64,000 bases of DNA from Mycobacterium pseudokansasii (GCF_900566075.1 NZ_UPHU01000001.1:3658325-3722324), one strand, 5' to 3'; shown: positions 9,472-21,309, counted from the first letter of the stretch. Notes: generated by a model from the sequence alone, not told the origin. A program made the numbers and translations.

Positions 9472-10914
9472 CTACCGGACCGCGGCGCGTACCGCGGCCG
9501 CGAACGCGTCGCCCCGGTCGGCGTAACCGTTGAACTGGTCAAACGACGCGCCGGCCGGCGCCAGTAGCACCGTGTCACCGGGTTTGGCCATCTCTTTGGC
9601 CGCGGCCACCGCGGCGGTCATCACGCGCGCGCCGAGCGGTTTGACGGAATCGTCAACTTTTGTCACATAAGCATCAGAAGCCACAGCCATATCAGCATCC
9701 TCGCCTGTCACAACCTGGACGACGGGGACATCCGGCGCGTGTCGTGATAACGCCTCGGCAACCGCTGCCCGGTCTCGGCCGAAGAGCACCGCGCCGACCA
9801 GCCTCGATGCCATGCTCGCCACCTCGGCATCCACGGATGCGCCCTTGAGCAGCCCACCGGCCAGCCAGACCACCCGCGGGTAGGCCAGCACCGATGCCTG
9901 CGCGGCGTGCGGATTGGTGGCCTTGGAGTCGTCGACATAGGTAACGCCGTCGACGACCGCCACCACTTCCGAGCGGTGCCGGCCGACCTGAAACGACGCG
10001 ATCGCGTCCGCGATCGCCGCGGCGGACACCCCGACGGAGCGGGCCAGCGCGGCCGCAGCCAGTGCGTCGAGCACCCCGACCGGGCCCGGTACCGGGATGC
10101 AGGCGACCGGCAGCAGCGGCAGGTCGGCGGCGAAAGCGCGGTCAACCAGGTGGCCGTCGCGCACGCCCAGCTCCCCGGCGGCGGGCTCACCGAGCCGGAA
10201 ACCGGCCCGCACCGGCGCGGGCACGGTGTCCAGCAGTGCCGCGGCTCGGGCGTCATCGAGTCCCACCACTGCCACCCGGCCGGTCAGCACCCGAGCTTTG
10301 GCTTCGGTGTAGGCCGCCATCGTGCCGTGCCAGTCCAGGTGATCTTCGGCGATGTTGAGCACCACACCGGCCTCGGGCCGCAGCGACGGCGCCCAGTACA
10401 GCTGGAAACTCGACAACTCGACGGCCAGCACGTCGGCCGGCTGGTCAAGCACCTCCAACACCGGGCTGCCGATGTTTCCGCACAGCGCGCTACGGCGGCC
10501 GGCGGTGATCAGCATGGCGTGCAGCATCGAGGTCGTGGTGGTCTTGCCGTTGGTGCCGGTCACCACCAGCCAGCGGCGCGGCGGCCCATAGCGGCCCGCC
10601 GCATCCAGCCGCCAGGCCAGCTCCACGTCACCCCAGATCGGCACGCCCGCGGCGGCGGCCGCGGCCAGCACGGGCGTCGTCGGTTGGAACCCGGGGCTGG
10701 TGACCACCAATGCATACTCGGCGATTTGCGATGCCGCGACCGACGGCTCGACCGTCGCCACACCGCCGTCGGAATAAGGCTGCAGCATCGCCGGATCGTC
10801 GTCGCAGACCGTGGGCGCCGCCCCGAAGCGGGTCAGCGCCGCCAGCACGGCGCGCCCGGTCACCCGGCCACCGGCGATCAGCACCGGCGCGCCCGGCGCC
10901 AGGGGGGCAAGCAC
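9472..10914 (-). CDS. murD: UDP-N-acetylmuramoylalanine--D-glutamate ligase MurD
   Basis: Adds D-glutamate to UDP-MurNAc-L-Ala in the cytoplasm. The 480-residue product has the ATP loop GTNGKT at 120-125, an ELSSFQL segment with the following [13 protein letters not shown], and the C-terminal [10 protein letters not shown] motif typical of MurD. The start is GTG 10914, one base after the murX TGA and aligned with the family N-terminus (M-L-A-P-L-A-P-G); an alternative GTG at 10923 would overlap murX. Its stop is 6 bp before ftsW. Confidence 0.96.
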   Translation of the reverse strand: MLAPLAPGAPVLIAGGRVTGRAVLAALTRFGAAPTVCDDDPAMLQPYSDGGVATVEPSVAASQIAEYALVVTSPGFQPTTPVLAAAAAAGVPIWGDVELAWRLDAAGRYGPPRRWLVVTGTNGKTTTTSMLHAMLITAGRRSALCGNIGSPVLEVLDQPADVLAVELSSFQLYWAPSLRPEAGVVLNIAEDHLDWHGTMAAYTEAKARVLTGRVAVVGLDDARAAALLDTVPAPVRAGFRLGEPAAGELGVRDGHLVDRAFAADLPLLPVACIPVPGPVGVLDALAAAALARSVGVSAAAIADAIASFQVGRHRSEVVAVVDGVTYVDDSKATNPHAAQASVLAYPRVVWLAGGLLKGASVDAEVASMASRLVGAVLFGRDRAAVAEALSRHAPDVPVVQVVTGEDADMAVASDAYVTKVDDSVKPLGARVMTAAVAAAKEMAKPGDTVLLAPAGASFDQFNGYADRGDAFAAAVRAAVR

Positions 10915-10915
10915 G

Positions 10916-11995
10916 TCAGGCACCGATCGCAGCCAGATATTCACCGTAGAACAAGGCCACACCCAAACCACAGCTGATGGCGGTGAGCAGCCAGAAACGG
11001 ATGATCACCGTGGTTTCTGCCCAGCCGACCAACTCAAAATGGTGGTGGAAGGGCGCCATCCGGAATACCCGGCGCCCGGTCGTGCGGAACGTCAGAATCT
11101 GCAGCACCACCGAGGTGATCTCGGCAACGAACAGCGAGCCCAGCACCACTGCCAGCAGCTCGGTGCGGCTGGTGACCGAGAGCCCGGCGATGACACCGCC
11201 CAATGCCAGGGAACCGGTGTCGCCCATGAAGATCTTCGCGGGCGCCGCGTTCCACCACAAAAAGCCGATGCAGGCGCCGGCGGTCGCGGCGGCGATGAGC
11301 GCCAGATCCAGCGGGTCGCGCACGTTATAGCAGCCCAACCCGGGCGCGGTGACGCATGCGTTGCGGTATTGCCAGAAGGTGATCAGCACGTAGGCACCGG
11401 TGACCATCGCCATGCAGCCGGCGGCCAGCCCGTCCAGGCCGTCGGTGAAGTTGACCGCGTTCGACCAGGCGCTGACGACGACCACACAAAACAGCACGAA
11501 CAGCACTGGAATCAGCGTGACCGTGGCGATCTCGCGCACGTAGGACAGCTGCGCGCTGCCCGGCGTGAGGCCGGCCGGATTGCGGAATTGCAGCACCAGC
11601 ACGGCGAACAGCACGGCGGAGGTGATCTGCCCGACGGTCTTGGCGGTCTTGTTCAGCCCGAGGTTGCGTGACCTGCGGATCTTGATCATGTCGTCGAGGA
11701 ATCCGACCCCGCCCAGCGCGGTGGCCAGGCCCAGCACCAGCAAACCCGACGCAGAGATGCCTTCGCCGTCGACCGCCAGACCGGCGAGGTGGGTGCCGAA
11801 GTAGCCCGCCCAAATGCCGGCCAGAATCGCCACGCCGCCCATCGACGGCGTGCCGCGTTTGCTGTGGTGGCTGGGTGGGCCATCGTCGCGGGTGTGGTGA
11901 CCGAAACCCTGTTTGGTGAACAGCCGGATCAGCGCCGGGGTGAGCAGGATGGAAACCGCCAGCGCGATGGCGACGGCGATCAGGATTTGTCTCAT
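10916..11995 (-). CDS. murX: Phospho-MurNAc-pentapeptide translocase MraY (MurX)
   Basis: Integral membrane enzyme that transfers phospho-MurNAc-pentapeptide to decaprenyl phosphate, making lipid I; it is the target of several nucleoside antibiotics. The 359-residue protein is strongly hydrophobic with about ten helices. It shows GTPSMGG (about 49-54), the catalytic aspartate pair in FLDDMIK (101-102), [10 protein letters not shown] and the C-terminal [10 protein letters not shown] segment. The ATG at 11995 overlaps the murF stop by 4 bp. Confidence 0.98.
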   Translation of the reverse strand: MRQILIAVAIALAVSILLTPALIRLFTKQGFGHHTRDDGPPSHHSKRGTPSMGGVAILAGIWAGYFGTHLAGLAVDGEGISASGLLVLGLATALGGVGFLDDMIKIRRSRNLGLNKTAKTVGQITSAVLFAVLVLQFRNPAGLTPGSAQLSYVREIATVTLIPVLFVLFCVVVVSAWSNAVNFTDGLDGLAAGCMAMVTGAYVLITFWQYRNACVTAPGLGCYNVRDPLDLALIAAATAGACIGFLWWNAAPAKIFMGDTGSLALGGVIAGLSVTSRTELLAVVLGSLFVAEITSVVLQILTFRTTGRRVFRMAPFHHHFELVGWAETTVIIRFWLLTAISCGLGVALFYGEYLAAIGA

Positions 11996-13566
11996 GGGCG
12001 TGCGCTCCCGCCGTTGTCGGCGCCCCCAGCTGCGCCGTCGGCGCCGTCTGAGACCAACGCGTCGGCCAGCGCTCCCAGGCCTGCCGAGTTCGATGCCTTG
12101 ATCAGGATCACATCCCCGGGTTGGACTTCGGCGCGCAACAGTTCCAGCGCGGCATCGGCGTCGGCGACGTTGACCGCCCCTCTATCAGCCCCGGCTCCCC
12201 ACGAGCCCCACGCTCCTTCCAGCACCGCAGCGTGGTGCATGGCGCTCACCGACCTCCCGGTTCCCACGACGACGAGTCGAGACACATCTAAACGCACCGC
12301 GAGCCGGCCGACGCGGTCATGCTCGGCTACGGCGTCCGCGCCGAGTTCAGCCATCTCCCCCAACACCGCCCAACTGCGCCGTTTGTCGGAGCGGTCGGAC
12401 CCGGTGCCGGAGCCGCCGTGGGCGATCCAGGCCAGCGCCTGCAGACCGGCCCGCATGGAGTCAGGGTTCGCGTTATAGGCGTCGTCGATGACCGTCACCC
12501 CGTCCGCGCGGGTGGTCACCTGCATCCGATGGCGCGACACCGGACCCGCGCCGCCAAGCGCGGTTGCCACCTGATCGAGGGTGGCACCGCATTCCAGCGC
12601 GACGGCGGCCGCGCACAACGCATTGCTGACGTGATGGTCGCCGTAGACGCCCAGCCGGACTTCAGCCTGGGTGGCACCGGCGTGCACGGTGAACTGCGGC
12701 CTGGCCAGCTCGTCCAGCGACACCGGCCCGGCCCATACATCGCCAGTGCTGCCGCGGCTGACCCGCACCACGCGGGCCGCGGTCACCTCGGCCATCGCCG
12801 CCACGGCCGGGTCGTCGACATTGAGAATGACCACCCCGGATCGCGGAACAGCTTGCGGCAGTTCCGATTTCGTTCGTGCTATGGCCTCACGGGAGCCGAA
12901 TTCGCCCAGGTGCGCGGTTCCGACGTTGAGCACCACCCCGACGGTCGGGGTCGCGATCTCGGCCAGCGCCGCGATGTTGCCGGGGTGGCGGGCCGACATC
13001 TCCAGAATCAAGTAGTCGGTGTCGCGGCCGGCGCGCAGCACGGTCCAGGGATGACCCAGCTCGTTGTTGAAGGATCCGGGCGGGGCAACCACCTCACCCA
13101 ACGGCTGCAGCACCGCGGCCACCAGGTCCTTGGTCGACGTCTTGCCCGACGAACCAGTGATCCCGATGATGGTCAGCCCGCCGGCGACCAGTTCCGCGGC
13201 CACCGCCTTGGCCAGTTTCGCCAGCGCGGCCAGGACAGCTGCGCCCGACCCGTCGGCGTCGTGCTCGAGCACTCCGGCCAGCGCGCCCTCGACCGCGGAC
13301 CGCACCGGCGCCACCACGATGGCCGGAACACCGACCGGCCGAGCGGCCAGCACGGCGACCGCCCCGGCCGCTATCGCCGACTCCGCATAGTCGTGTCCGT
13401 CAACATGTGCGCCCGGCAGCGCCAGGAACAATCCGCCGGGGCCGATCGCGCGGGAGTCGAACTCGACGGTCCCGGTGACGCGACGTTGTGCGGCGTCCTG
13501 CGGCGAGATATCGGCCAGGGTGCCGCCGACGATGTCGGCGATCTGAGCCACGGTCAGGTCGATCAT
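11992..13566 (-). CDS. murF: UDP-MurNAc-tripeptide--D-Ala-D-Ala ligase MurF
   Basis: Adds D-Ala-D-Ala to complete the UDP-MurNAc pentapeptide. The 524-residue product has the N-terminal [17 protein letters not shown] region, the P-loop GSSGKT at 138-143, [12 protein letters not shown] and the C-terminal [11 protein letters not shown] motif diagnostic of MurF. The ATG at 13566 overlaps the murE stop by 4 bp. A short glycine/aspartate-rich insert around residue 400 and the A/G-rich C-terminus look like lineage variation rather than damage. Confidence 0.97.
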   Translation of the reverse strand: MIDLTVAQIADIVGGTLADISPQDAAQRRVTGTVEFDSRAIGPGGLFLALPGAHVDGHDYAESAIAAGAVAVLAARPVGVPAIVVAPVRSAVEGALAGVLEHDADGSGAAVLAALAKLAKAVAAELVAGGLTIIGITGSSGKTSTKDLVAAVLQPLGEVVAPPGSFNNELGHPWTVLRAGRDTDYLILEMSARHPGNIAALAEIATPTVGVVLNVGTAHLGEFGSREAIARTKSELPQAVPRSGVVILNVDDPAVAAMAEVTAARVVRVSRGSTGDVWAGPVSLDELARPQFTVHAGATQAEVRLGVYGDHHVSNALCAAAVALECGATLDQVATALGGAGPVSRHRMQVTTRADGVTVIDDAYNANPDSMRAGLQALAWIAHGGSGTGSDRSDKRRSWAVLGEMAELGADAVAEHDRVGRLAVRLDVSRLVVVGTGRSVSAMHHAAVLEGAWGSWGAGADRGAVNVADADAALELLRAEVQPGDVILIKASNSAGLGALADALVSDGADGAAGGADNGGSARP

Positions 13567-15149
13567 GGGCGTGTCTGCCCGGATCCGGGAAGCCCGCCGG
13601 CCCTGCGCGCGGCCAACGCCTCGGCCAGTTCCACCCGGTCATCGAACGGGCGGACCTCCCCGGCGCCGCGCTGGCCGGTTTCATGGCCCTTGCCGGCGAC
13701 GAGGACCACGTCCCCGGGGCCGGCCCAGGCGACCGCGTGCCGGATCGCGTCCCTTCGGTCAGCGACCTCGACCACCTCGGCAGTACTGCCGGCTCCCGCG
13801 GCCCCGGCCAGGATCTCCCGGCGGATCGCCGCGGGATCCTCACCGCGTGGGTTGTCGTCGGTGACGACGACCAGGTCGGCCAGCTCCGCGGCGACGGCAC
13901 CCATCGGGGCGCGCTTTCCCGGGTCACGCTCGCCACCGGCGCCGAACACCACCGCCAGCCGACGGTCCGGGCTCGCCAGCGTAGTCAACACCGCCCGCAA
14001 GGCCCCGGGCTTGTGCGCGTAGTCGACGAGAGCCAGGAAGTCCTGACCGCGGTCCACCTGTTCCAGGCGTCCGGGGACCCGGGCCTGCCGCAGTCCCGGC
14101 GCAGCCTGTTCCGGCGAGACCCCGATACTGTCCAAAATCGCCAGTGCGAGAAGGCAATTGGCGACGTTGTAGCTGCCCGGCAAGCCGATGCGCACCCGGT
14201 GCTGGATGCCGGACGGGTCAACGGCGGTGAATTCCTGTCCGGCGGCGCCCATCGGCACCACGTCGACGGCGCACCAGTGCGCGGCCCGATCGCGCGCACT
14301 CACGGTGATCGCGGTCTCGGCCCGCTCGGCAATCGCGCGCCCGGCGTCGTCATCGACACACACCACGACGGTGTCGGCGCGCAGCGCCGAGGCCGGGTCG
14401 AACAGCAGCGCCTTGGCCTCGAAGTAGTCCTCCATGGTGGGGTGGAAGTCCAGATGGTCACGCGACAAGTTGGTGAAGCCGCCGACGGCAAAGCGGGTAC
14501 CGTCCACCCGGCCCAGCGCCAGCGCATGGCTGGACACCTCCATGACCACGGTGTCCACGCCGCGTTCTGACATTTCCGCAAGCATCGCCTGTAAGGCGGG
14601 CGCCTCCGGTGTCGTGAGCGCACTCGGGATGTCGGCGCCGTCGATGCGGATGCCGATGGTGCCGATCAGCCCGGCGACCCGACCGCCGGCCCGTAAACCG
14701 GCGTCCACCAGATAGGTGGTGGTGGTCTTGCCGGACGTCCCGGTGATGCCGACGACCGTGAGCCGCTCGGACGGGCGACCGTACACGGTGGCGGCCAGCC
14801 CCCCGAGCACGCTGCGCGGCGCCGGATGCACCAAGACCGGCACGCTCGCCGCATGGGCACCCATCGCGGCGACCCCGTCGGCGTCTGTGAGCACCGCGAC
14901 CGCCCCCCGCTCGATGGCATCGACGGCATGACGGGCGCCGTGTGTGGTCGAGCCAGGCAAGGCGGCGAACAGGTCACCGGGCCGGACGTCCTGGGCACGC
15001 AGTGTCACGCCGGTGACTTGCACATCCCGGAAGGTTTCGGGGTAATCCGCGGTGCCGTCTGGTACCGCGCCGGTCTGTGCCGCCAGCACAGCCAGCTTCA
15101 CCCCTGCGACGGCACGAGGGCGTAGCCCAGTGGGCATCGATTCCGCCAT
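13563..15149 (-). CDS. murE: UDP-MurNAc-dipeptide--meso-diaminopimelate ligase MurE
   Basis: Adds meso-diaminopimelic acid as third residue of the stem peptide. The 528-residue product shows [17 protein letters not shown], the ATP loop GTSGKT (about 137-142), [10 protein letters not shown], and the DDNPR motif that distinguishes mDAP-adding from lysine-adding MurE. The start is placed at ATG 15149 because GGAGG lies eight bases upstream; the frame stays open to a GTG at 15158, which leaves no room for that ribosome site. The 336 bp upstream separate it from the PE_PGRS gene, so murE may have its own promoter. Confidence 0.96.
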   Translation of the reverse strand: MAESMPTGLRPRAVAGVKLAVLAAQTGAVPDGTADYPETFRDVQVTGVTLRAQDVRPGDLFAALPGSTTHGARHAVDAIERGAVAVLTDADGVAAMGAHAASVPVLVHPAPRSVLGGLAATVYGRPSERLTVVGITGTSGKTTTTYLVDAGLRAGGRVAGLIGTIGIRIDGADIPSALTTPEAPALQAMLAEMSERGVDTVVMEVSSHALALGRVDGTRFAVGGFTNLSRDHLDFHPTMEDYFEAKALLFDPASALRADTVVVCVDDDAGRAIAERAETAITVSARDRAAHWCAVDVVPMGAAGQEFTAVDPSGIQHRVRIGLPGSYNVANCLLALAILDSIGVSPEQAAPGLRQARVPGRLEQVDRGQDFLALVDYAHKPGALRAVLTTLASPDRRLAVVFGAGGERDPGKRAPMGAVAAELADLVVVTDDNPRGEDPAAIRREILAGAAGAGSTAEVVEVADRRDAIRHAVAWAGPGDVVLVAGKGHETGQRGAGEVRPFDDRVELAEALAARRAGGLPGSGQTRP

Positions 15150-15485
15150 TGGCACCACCTCCGTCCGACCGCAGATGTTGAGAGATCGCCATGGTCGGCG
15201 TTGACACCCTACCTAGACGCACCCGCTCACCATGTGGAGCCGCGCCTGCGCTGGACGGCCGCAGCCGCCCGGCTCGCTTCGATCTGCGGTGATACCAGCC
15301 GGTGCGGCCGCGGTGACGCACCCGGGATCAGCAGCGCCCGGCGGGCATCCCACAGCCGCCGGATCCGGCACCCGCGGATGCCCCCCGGCCTCCCATTGCC
15401 GTACACCAACCCTCCGGAACCCCTCGACCGCACCACAAGTTCCGGCCGATGGGCCTTTGGATCAGCGGTGCCGGCCGAGCGCGCT
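15150..15485. other. Gap between PE_PGRS and murE, no gene seen
   Basis: A 336-bp stretch with no convincing coding frame. The only open frames are GC-skew shadows running into the PE_PGRS antisense. On the minus strand it holds the murE ribosome site and presumably a murE promoter, but no clear minus-35/minus-10 pair stands out. In M. tuberculosis, as I recall it, three genes (Rv2159c-Rv2161c) sit at this position; no trace of them is visible. Confidence 0.6.
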
Positions 15486-16757
15486 CTAGAGCAGCCCGCC
15501 GCGCCCGCTGGTCCCGTCGGCGCCGGCCGGGACGCCCGCACCGCCCCGGCCACCGGCACCGCCGGTGCCCCACAGCAGGGCATTGCCGCCGTTGCCGCCG
15601 CCACCGCCGCCCGCGCGGACCCCCGTAATCGCGCTCAGGCCGCCGGTCCCGCCGGCCCCACCCGCCGCCCCATTGCCGATCAGCCCGGCGTCCCCGCCGG
15701 TGCCGCCCACGCCGCCGATCCCGCCCACCGAGCCCTCGGCGCCGTTTCCACCCGCCCCGCCAGTGCCGCCGCTGCCCCACAAGAGCCCACCGCGGCCGCC
15801 GCCGGCACCGGCCCCGCCCTGCCCGCCGGCGACGGTGCCGTTGCCGCCGTCGCCGCCGTTACCGCCGTCACCGCCGGCACCTCCGGTGCCGAACAACCAA
15901 CCGGCGGCACCGCCGGCACCGCCGGCACCACCGGTGGCGCCCGCGGTGAACGACCTTCCGCTCGACCCGCCGTCGCCACCGGCACCGCCGTTTCCGCTCA
16001 CGAAGCCCCCATGCCCGCCGTTACCACCGGCCGCGCCCGCGGTGGGCACGCCGAGACCGGCACTGCCACCGTTGCCACCGGCACCGCCATGACCCCACAG
16101 CCAGGCGTTGCCGCCAGCGCCGCCGGCACCGGCCACCCCGTTCGAGGTACCCGCCCCGCCCGCGCCGCCGACACCGCCACTGCCGAACAACCATCCGCCG
16201 TCGCCGCCCCGGCCGCCGGCGCCGGTGTTGGCGCCAGCGCCGCCGGCTCCGCCGTTGCCGATCAGTCCGGCAGCGCCGCCGTTGCCGCCGGCGGGGTGGC
16301 TGCCGTTCCCCGGGCCGCCGTTGCCCCCATTGCCGAAGAGCAAACCGCCGGCCCCCCCGTCTCGCCCCGAAGCCCCGTTTGCCCCGTCGCCGATCAATGG
16401 CCGCCCCAACAGAGCCAGGGTGGGAGCGTTGACCACATCCAACAGGCCCGCGATCGGCGACTGCAGCGCTGCCGCGCCGATCGCCTCGACACCGGCATAT
16501 GAGCTGGCAGCCGCGTTCAGGGCGAGCACGAACTGGTCGTGAAAGACCGCCGCCCGCGCGCTGAGGGCCTGGAAACCATCGCCATGAGCACCGAACAAGG
16601 CCGCAAGGGCGGTGGAGATCTCGTCGGCGGCCGCGGCCAGCACATTCGTCGTGGGCGCCGCCGCAGCCGCACTCGCCGCGGTGACGGTGGACCCGATGCC
16701 CGTCAACTCCGTTGCTGCGGCGGCCAGCTGCGAAGGGATCGTGACGACCAATGACAT
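15486..16757 (-). CDS. PE_PGRS family protein (PE_PGRS38-like)
   Basis: Surface or secreted PE family protein of slow-growing mycobacteria; function unknown. The 423-residue product has a PE domain at the N-terminus ([11 protein letters not shown], about 1-95), the linker [11 protein letters not shown], and then a PGRS domain of about 300 residues made of GGAGG/NGG-type repeats with interspersed WLFG/LLWG/GLIG units. The ATG at 16757 follows GGGGAGG and gives the canonical PE start; an upstream in-frame start at 16772 is ignored. It is co-directional between pbpB (84 bp upstream) and murE, so it interrupts an otherwise conserved cell-wall operon. The C-terminus ends abruptly after the repeats (GRGGLL) with no extra domain. 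Confidence 0.93.
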   Translation of the reverse strand: MSLVVTIPSQLAAAATELTGIGSTVTAASAAAAAPTTNVLAAAADEISTALAALFGAHGDGFQALSARAAVFHDQFVLALNAAASSYAGVEAIGAAALQSPIAGLLDVVNAPTLALLGRPLIGDGANGASGRDGGAGGLLFGNGGNGGPGNGSHPAGGNGGAAGLIGNGGAGGAGANTGAGGRGGDGGWLFGSGGVGGAGGAGTSNGVAGAGGAGGNAWLWGHGGAGGNGGSAGLGVPTAGAAGGNGGHGGFVSGNGGAGGDGGSSGRSFTAGATGGAGGAGGAAGWLFGTGGAGGDGGNGGDGGNGTVAGGQGGAGAGGGRGGLLWGSGGTGGAGGNGAEGSVGGIGGVGGTGGDAGLIGNGAAGGAGGTGGLSAITGVRAGGGGGGNGGNALLWGTGGAGGRGGAGVPAGADGTSGRGGLL

Positions 16758-16840
16758 CGGGTACCTCCCCACGGGTCAGCAAGCGGATCGTATCCCGACC
16801 CGTGCACCCCGTCGGGCGCTTTGGGCGGACGCGGGTGGCC

Positions 16841-18898
16841 TCAGGTGGCCTGCAAGACCAGCGGCGGCCCCGGGTCGGGTGACAGCGGCACGTTTTCGCG
16901 TTGCATCAGCCAGCCGGCGATGTTGTGGAACAGCGGGGCCGCCGAGTGGCCCGGGCTACCGTCGGCGTTGCGCTCCGGGTTGTCCATCATCAACCCGATC
17001 ACATATCGCGGACTGTCGACAGTGGCCATCCCGGCAAAGGTGATCCAGTAGACGTTGTCGAAGTAGCAGCCGCAGGCGGGGTTGATCTGCTGTGCGGTCC
17101 CGGTCTTGCCGGCCATCTGGTAACCGGGCACCGCCGCCGCCGGGCCGGTGCCCTGCTGGTAGCCCATCGGGTCCTGCTGTACGACGGCGCGCAACATCTG
17201 GCGTACGGTCTGGGCCGTCTGCGCCGACACCACGCGGACGCCGTCGGGACGCGGTTCCTCGGTGCGGGTGCCGTCGGCTGCGATGGTCGCCTTGATGATC
17301 CGAGGAGGTATCCGCACCCCGTCGTTGGCGATAGCCTGATACATGTCCGCCATCTGCAGCAAGGTCATCGAAAGACCTTGGCCAATGGGCAGATTCGAGA
17401 AGGTGCTGCCCGACCACTGGTCGATGGGCGGCACCAGCCCGGCGCTCTCACCGGGCAGCCCCACCCCGGTGCGCTGACCCAGCCCGAACTTGCGGACCAT
17501 GTCGTAGAAGCGCTCCGGGCCCACCCGCTGCGCCAGCATCAGCGTGCCAACATTCGACGACTTACCGAACACGCCGGTCGTGGTGTAGGGCATCACGCCG
17601 TGCTCCCAGGCGTCGTGCACGCTGACCCCGCCCATCTCGATCGTGCCGGGCACCTGCAGCACCTCGTCGGGGTTGGACAGCCCGTACTCAATGACCGACG
17701 ACGCGGTGATCACCTTGTTCACCGATCCCGGTTCGAAGGGTGACGACACGGCCGGGTTGCCCAACTGCTTGTCGCCCTGGCGCCCGATGTCCTGGGACGG
17801 GTCGAAGGTGTTGTCGTTGGCCATGGCGAGCACCTCGCCGGTCTTGGCATCCAATACCACGGCTGACACGTTGTGGGCCCCGGACAGGTTCCTGGCCTGC
17901 TGCACCTGCTGTTGCACATAGAACTGGATGTCGTTGTCGAGCGTGAGCTGGACGGTGGAACCGTGAACCGCCTTGTGCCGGTTGCGGTAGCTGCCGGGGA
18001 TGACCACGCCGTCCGATCCGCGGTCGTAGGTGACCGAGCCGTCGGTTCCGGCCAGCACGGCATCCATGGAGTCCTCCAGACCCAGCAGACCATGGCCATC
18101 CCAATCGATCCCGCCCACGATGTTGGCGGCCAGCGATCCGCCGGGGTACTGGCGCAGGTCCTGCCGCTCGGAGCCCACCTCGGGATACTTCTCGGAGACG
18201 GCGCTGGCGATAGCGGGATCGACCGCACGTGCCAGGTACACGAACGCATCATTGCTCTGCAGCTTCTTCAGCAGCGTTGCGGCGTCGGGCTTGTTGTTCA
18301 GCTTGCCCGCGATCTCCCGGGCGATGTCCTTGAGCCGCTGCTGCGGGTCCGGGGCGGCGGGGGACTTCTTCTTGGCCTCCTCCAGTTGTTGGCGAACCCT
18401 CTTGGGCTGGAAGGTCAACGCACGCGCCTGGATGGTGAACGCGAGCCGGTCGTTGTGCCGGTCGACGATGGCACCGCGAACCGCCGGTTCGACGTCGGTG
18501 ACCTTGAGCTGGCCGGCCGCCTGCGCACGCAGGTCCGCGGCATTGGACACCTGCAGGTAGAACAGCTGGGTCGCGGCGACCATCGTCAACGCGAAAATCA
18601 CCGCGTTGCCGGCCCGATGCCGGAAGACAAACGACGCACCGCGGGTCGCCACTTCCACTGCCTGACGGGTCCGCCGTTGCCCCGCCGGCCGGCCGGGTGG
18701 GGCTGTTTCCGCGCGCACCGCGACGCGGGTTTTATTGGCTTCCTTGGCTTTCCGGAGCCGCTTGGGAGCCGGGGGCTCGTCGACCCGGCGCTCGCTTGAC
18801 TTCTTCGACCGCTTCGACTGCCGTGCATCGACGGCTTGCTGCCGTTTGCACGCACCACCCGTCGATGGCGCCGGGCGAATGCGCCCGCCGCGGCTCAC
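16841..18898 (-). CDS. pbpB: PbpB (PBP3/FtsI), septal transpeptidase
   Basis: Monofunctional class B penicillin-binding protein that cross-links septal peptidoglycan and partners FtsW. The 685-residue protein has a basic cytoplasmic tail (1-95), one membrane anchor (about 98-116), a dimerisation/pedestal domain (about 130-310) and the transpeptidase domain with all three active-site motifs: SVNK at 392-395, SSN at 447-449 and KTGT at 598-601. The GTG start at 18898 overlaps the stop of the ftsL-like gene by 4 bp. The C-terminus PDPGPPLVLQAT is typical of mycobacterial PBP3. Confidence 0.97.
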   Translation of the reverse strand: MSRGGRIRPAPSTGGACKRQQAVDARQSKRSKKSSERRVDEPPAPKRLRKAKEANKTRVAVRAETAPPGRPAGQRRTRQAVEVATRGASFVFRHRAGNAVIFALTMVAATQLFYLQVSNAADLRAQAAGQLKVTDVEPAVRGAIVDRHNDRLAFTIQARALTFQPKRVRQQLEEAKKKSPAAPDPQQRLKDIAREIAGKLNNKPDAATLLKKLQSNDAFVYLARAVDPAIASAVSEKYPEVGSERQDLRQYPGGSLAANIVGGIDWDGHGLLGLEDSMDAVLAGTDGSVTYDRGSDGVVIPGSYRNRHKAVHGSTVQLTLDNDIQFYVQQQVQQARNLSGAHNVSAVVLDAKTGEVLAMANDNTFDPSQDIGRQGDKQLGNPAVSSPFEPGSVNKVITASSVIEYGLSNPDEVLQVPGTIEMGGVSVHDAWEHGVMPYTTTGVFGKSSNVGTLMLAQRVGPERFYDMVRKFGLGQRTGVGLPGESAGLVPPIDQWSGSTFSNLPIGQGLSMTLLQMADMYQAIANDGVRIPPRIIKATIAADGTRTEEPRPDGVRVVSAQTAQTVRQMLRAVVQQDPMGYQQGTGPAAAVPGYQMAGKTGTAQQINPACGCYFDNVYWITFAGMATVDSPRYVIGLMMDNPERNADGSPGHSAAPLFHNIAGWLMQRENVPLSPDPGPPLVLQAT

Positions 18899-20133
18899 CG
18901 CGCCCCCCCCGGCGCCGCCGGCACCGTGGGAGCCACCGGGACGAACTGTTCGCCGTTGGACGGCACCGGTGGTGGGATCGGCTGCGGTGCGTGCACCGTG
19001 ATCGGGGGCGCGGGCGCTGCCGGAGCTACCGGGGTCATGGGGGCAGCAGGAGCCGGCGGTACGCCGAGCACCGGCGGCGCGGTGCCCGATTGCAGTGGTA
19101 CCGGTACCTCGACTGGTACCGGGGCCGGCACTTGACCGGGCAGCTGCACCGGCGCGGCGGGCGCCGAGCCGACGGGTGCCGGCAATTGAAGCTGCGGCGG
19201 GAGCTGTCCCGGCATGCCCGGCGCCTGTCCCGGCACCGCAGTCTGTCCCGGCACCGCCGGCGCCTGGCCCGGCAGGTGGTTGCTGTCGGCACCCAGCGTC
19301 GACGCGCCGTCGGGAGTGCGAGGCAGCAACTGCGGGCCGGACCGGGCAGGCGGTGCCGGGTCACCGGGACCCGGCAGGACCCGAACCGGAACCTCCGGGG
19401 GAACCACCGGCGGTTTCGGAGGCTGCGGCGGACCTTCTTCCGGCAGTTTCGTGTTCAGCGGGGGCGGCGGAACACCGTCAGCAGGCTTGGGGGTTCCCAC
19501 CACCACCCAATTGCCGTCGGGCGCCTGAACCAAGTGGGCGGTGTCCCTGGTCGGAATCATGCCTTGCTTGCGGGCCGCCTCTGCCAGTGCCGGCGCCGAC
19601 CCGGCCTCACGAACATCGCGTTCCAGCGCCTCCTTTTGCTGCTGCAATATCCGCGTCCGCTCCCGGGCGTGGCTTAGCTGATACGAACGCTCGGCGGCAT
19701 CGGTCGACAGCCACAAAGTGAGCGCCAACCCGACGCCGAGGGACCCGATCACCAAAACCACAAACGGGACCTTGCTCAGCAAGGTCTGGGGGCGCAGGTC
19801 GATCGATGCCAGCCGGACGGCCAACCGCTCGCTCAGTTTAGGACGTACTACTTTGGGCGACTTGGCTTTTCGGGCCTTGGCCCGAGCTTTGGCCTGACTG
19901 GTGTTCTTGGGCCGGGCCGGACGGTCGACGGGCCGGGGCATCGGACTGGTCTGCGGTCCCGACTTCGGCATCCGCGCCTCGCGGTGCGGCGCCGTGGTCT
20001 TTCCCGCCCGGGAGCGACGCGACGCCGAGTCGGCTGCCGTGTGCCGGTTGGAAGCAGCCGTACGATCGCCTTCGCCGCGACGATCGCTACCGCGGCGGTT
20101 CCCCGGCGCCCGAGCTTCGCGCTTCGCCGTCAT
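18895..20133 (-). CDS. FtsL-like, proline-rich bitopic membrane protein (Rv2164c-like)
   Basis: Occupies the ftsL position between rsmH and pbpB. The 412-residue protein has a long basic cytoplasmic region (1-120), one membrane segment (about 122-143, [21 protein letters not shown]), a heptad-like coiled coil right after it (about 145-180, rich in E, R, Q, L), and an unusually long Pro/Ala/Gly/Val-rich extracellular tail with GQAP and VPGQ-type repeats (about 230-412). FtsL normally forms a coiled-coil complex with FtsQ and FtsB; the coiled coil and context support that role, while the proline-rich tail is an actinobacterial addition. The ATG at 20133 overlaps the rsmH stop. Confidence 0.85.
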   Translation of the reverse strand: MTAKREARAPGNRRGSDRRGEGDRTAASNRHTAADSASRRSRAGKTTAPHREARMPKSGPQTSPMPRPVDRPARPKNTSQAKARAKARKAKSPKVVRPKLSERLAVRLASIDLRPQTLLSKVPFVVLVIGSLGVGLALTLWLSTDAAERSYQLSHARERTRILQQQKEALERDVREAGSAPALAEAARKQGMIPTRDTAHLVQAPDGNWVVVGTPKPADGVPPPPLNTKLPEEGPPQPPKPPVVPPEVPVRVLPGPGDPAPPARSGPQLLPRTPDGASTLGADSNHLPGQAPAVPGQTAVPGQAPGMPGQLPPQLQLPAPVGSAPAAPVQLPGQVPAPVPVEVPVPLQSGTAPPVLGVPPAPAAPMTPVAPAAPAPPITVHAPQPIPPPVPSNGEQFVPVAPTVPAAPGGAR

Positions 20134-21308
20134 GAATCGCCCTTCCCGGTCGCGTGCTGCGGTTCCGCCTCATGGTCAATGCGTTGCAACGCCCGCAGCC
20201 GCACCGCGGCGCTGCGTGGATTGCGTTCCACTTCGACCGCATCCGCGCGTTCGGCGCCGTGGGTCAGCGACCGGAACCGCGGTCCGTGGCCGGGAAGCTC
20301 GACCGGAAGCCCGATCGGCGTTCTGGAGGCGACCGCGTCGGCGAACACCCGCTTGACGATCCGGTCCTCCAGCGACTGGTAGGCCATCACCACGATGCGT
20401 CCGCCAACGCGGAGTGCGGCCATCGCAGCGGGAACGGCGCCACGCAGCGAGTCCAGCTCTTCGTTGACCGCGATGCGCAGAGCCTGGAAGGTGCGTTTGG
20501 CCGGATGCCCGCCGGTGCGCCGGGCCGCAGCCGGAATCGCCTGGTAGACAACGGCAACCAGCTCGGAGGTCGACGTGAACGGCGTATGGGCGCGCTGCCG
20601 GACGATAAGCCCGGCGATGCGGCGCGCAAACCGCTCCTCACCGTAGCGCTGCAAGATATCGGCCAGCGCGGCCTCGTCGTAGGTGTTGACGATGTCGGCC
20701 GCGGTCAGCGGTGTGTCCGGGTCCATCCGCATGTCCAGCGGAGCATCCTTGGCATAGGCGAAGCCGCGCTCGGCGCGGTCGAGTTGCATGGACGAGACGC
20801 CCAGATCGAACAGCGCCCCGTCGACCGATTCGACTGCGCCATAACCTAACTCGGCCAGTGCCGGCGCGAGGCCGTCGTAGCGGGTGCGTATCAGTGTGAT
20901 CCGCTCGGTGAAGGGCGCCAACCGATCCCGGGCAATGTCCAGGGCGCGCGGGTCGCGATCCAGCCCGATGAGCCGCAGGCCCGGCAAGTTGCGCAGAAAG
21001 CGTTCCGCGTGCCCGCCCGCGCCGAGGGTCGCGTCGACGAGAATCGCCCCGGAACCGTCTGGGTGGTGCCGCGTCAGCGCCGGAGCGAGCAGCTCGACAC
21101 AGCGGCGCGCCAGGACGGGAACATGACCGAAATCCCTTGGGCCATCAGCCACCGTGACACCTCCCCGGGTGGGGCAATACCGGTCTGTCCACCAGTCTGG
21201 CCACAGTGGCGTCCCTGCACCGAGGTCCCTGTCCGAAGTCGCGAACCTGGCGTCGGGGAAGTACGCCAGGGTCGGTTCGGGCAGAGACCACGGTGCACGG
21301 ACACGCAC
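20130..21308 (-). CDS. rsmH: RsmH, 16S rRNA (cytosine-1402-N4)-methyltransferase
   Basis: S-adenosylmethionine-dependent methyltransferase (formerly MraW) acting on C1402 in the ribosomal P site. The 392-residue product has the AdoMet loop [14 protein letters not shown] (about 92-105), GLDRDPRAL, a [18 protein letters not shown] segment and the C-terminal [15 protein letters not shown]. The start is GTG 21308, one base after the mraZ stop and matching the usual RAPWSLPE N-terminus; the longer frame to 21362 would overlap mraZ by 53 bp. Placement between mraZ and ftsL is the standard dcw order. Confidence 0.95.
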   Translation of the reverse strand: MRVRAPWSLPEPTLAYFPDARFATSDRDLGAGTPLWPDWWTDRYCPTRGGVTVADGPRDFGHVPVLARRCVELLAPALTRHHPDGSGAILVDATLGAGGHAERFLRNLPGLRLIGLDRDPRALDIARDRLAPFTERITLIRTRYDGLAPALAELGYGAVESVDGALFDLGVSSMQLDRAERGFAYAKDAPLDMRMDPDTPLTAADIVNTYDEAALADILQRYGEERFARRIAGLIVRQRAHTPFTSTSELVAVVYQAIPAAARRTGGHPAKRTFQALRIAVNEELDSLRGAVPAAMAALRVGGRIVVMAYQSLEDRIVKRVFADAVASRTPIGLPVELPGHGPRFRSLTHGAERADAVEVERNPRSAAVRLRALQRIDHEAEPQHATGKGDS

Positions 21309-21309
21309 C

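Noticed and set aside
12319..14022. A 567-codon plus-strand frame across murF and murE
   Set aside because: Composition is Arg/Gly/His-rich with no domains, and it lies wholly opposite two certain Mur ligases; it is a GC-skew shadow.
15201..16502. Long plus-strand open frame opposite the PE_PGRS gene
   Set aside because: It is the antisense of GGC/GGN repeats, giving an Ala/Pro/Thr-rich low-complexity product; the minus strand has a clear PE domain and ribosome site.
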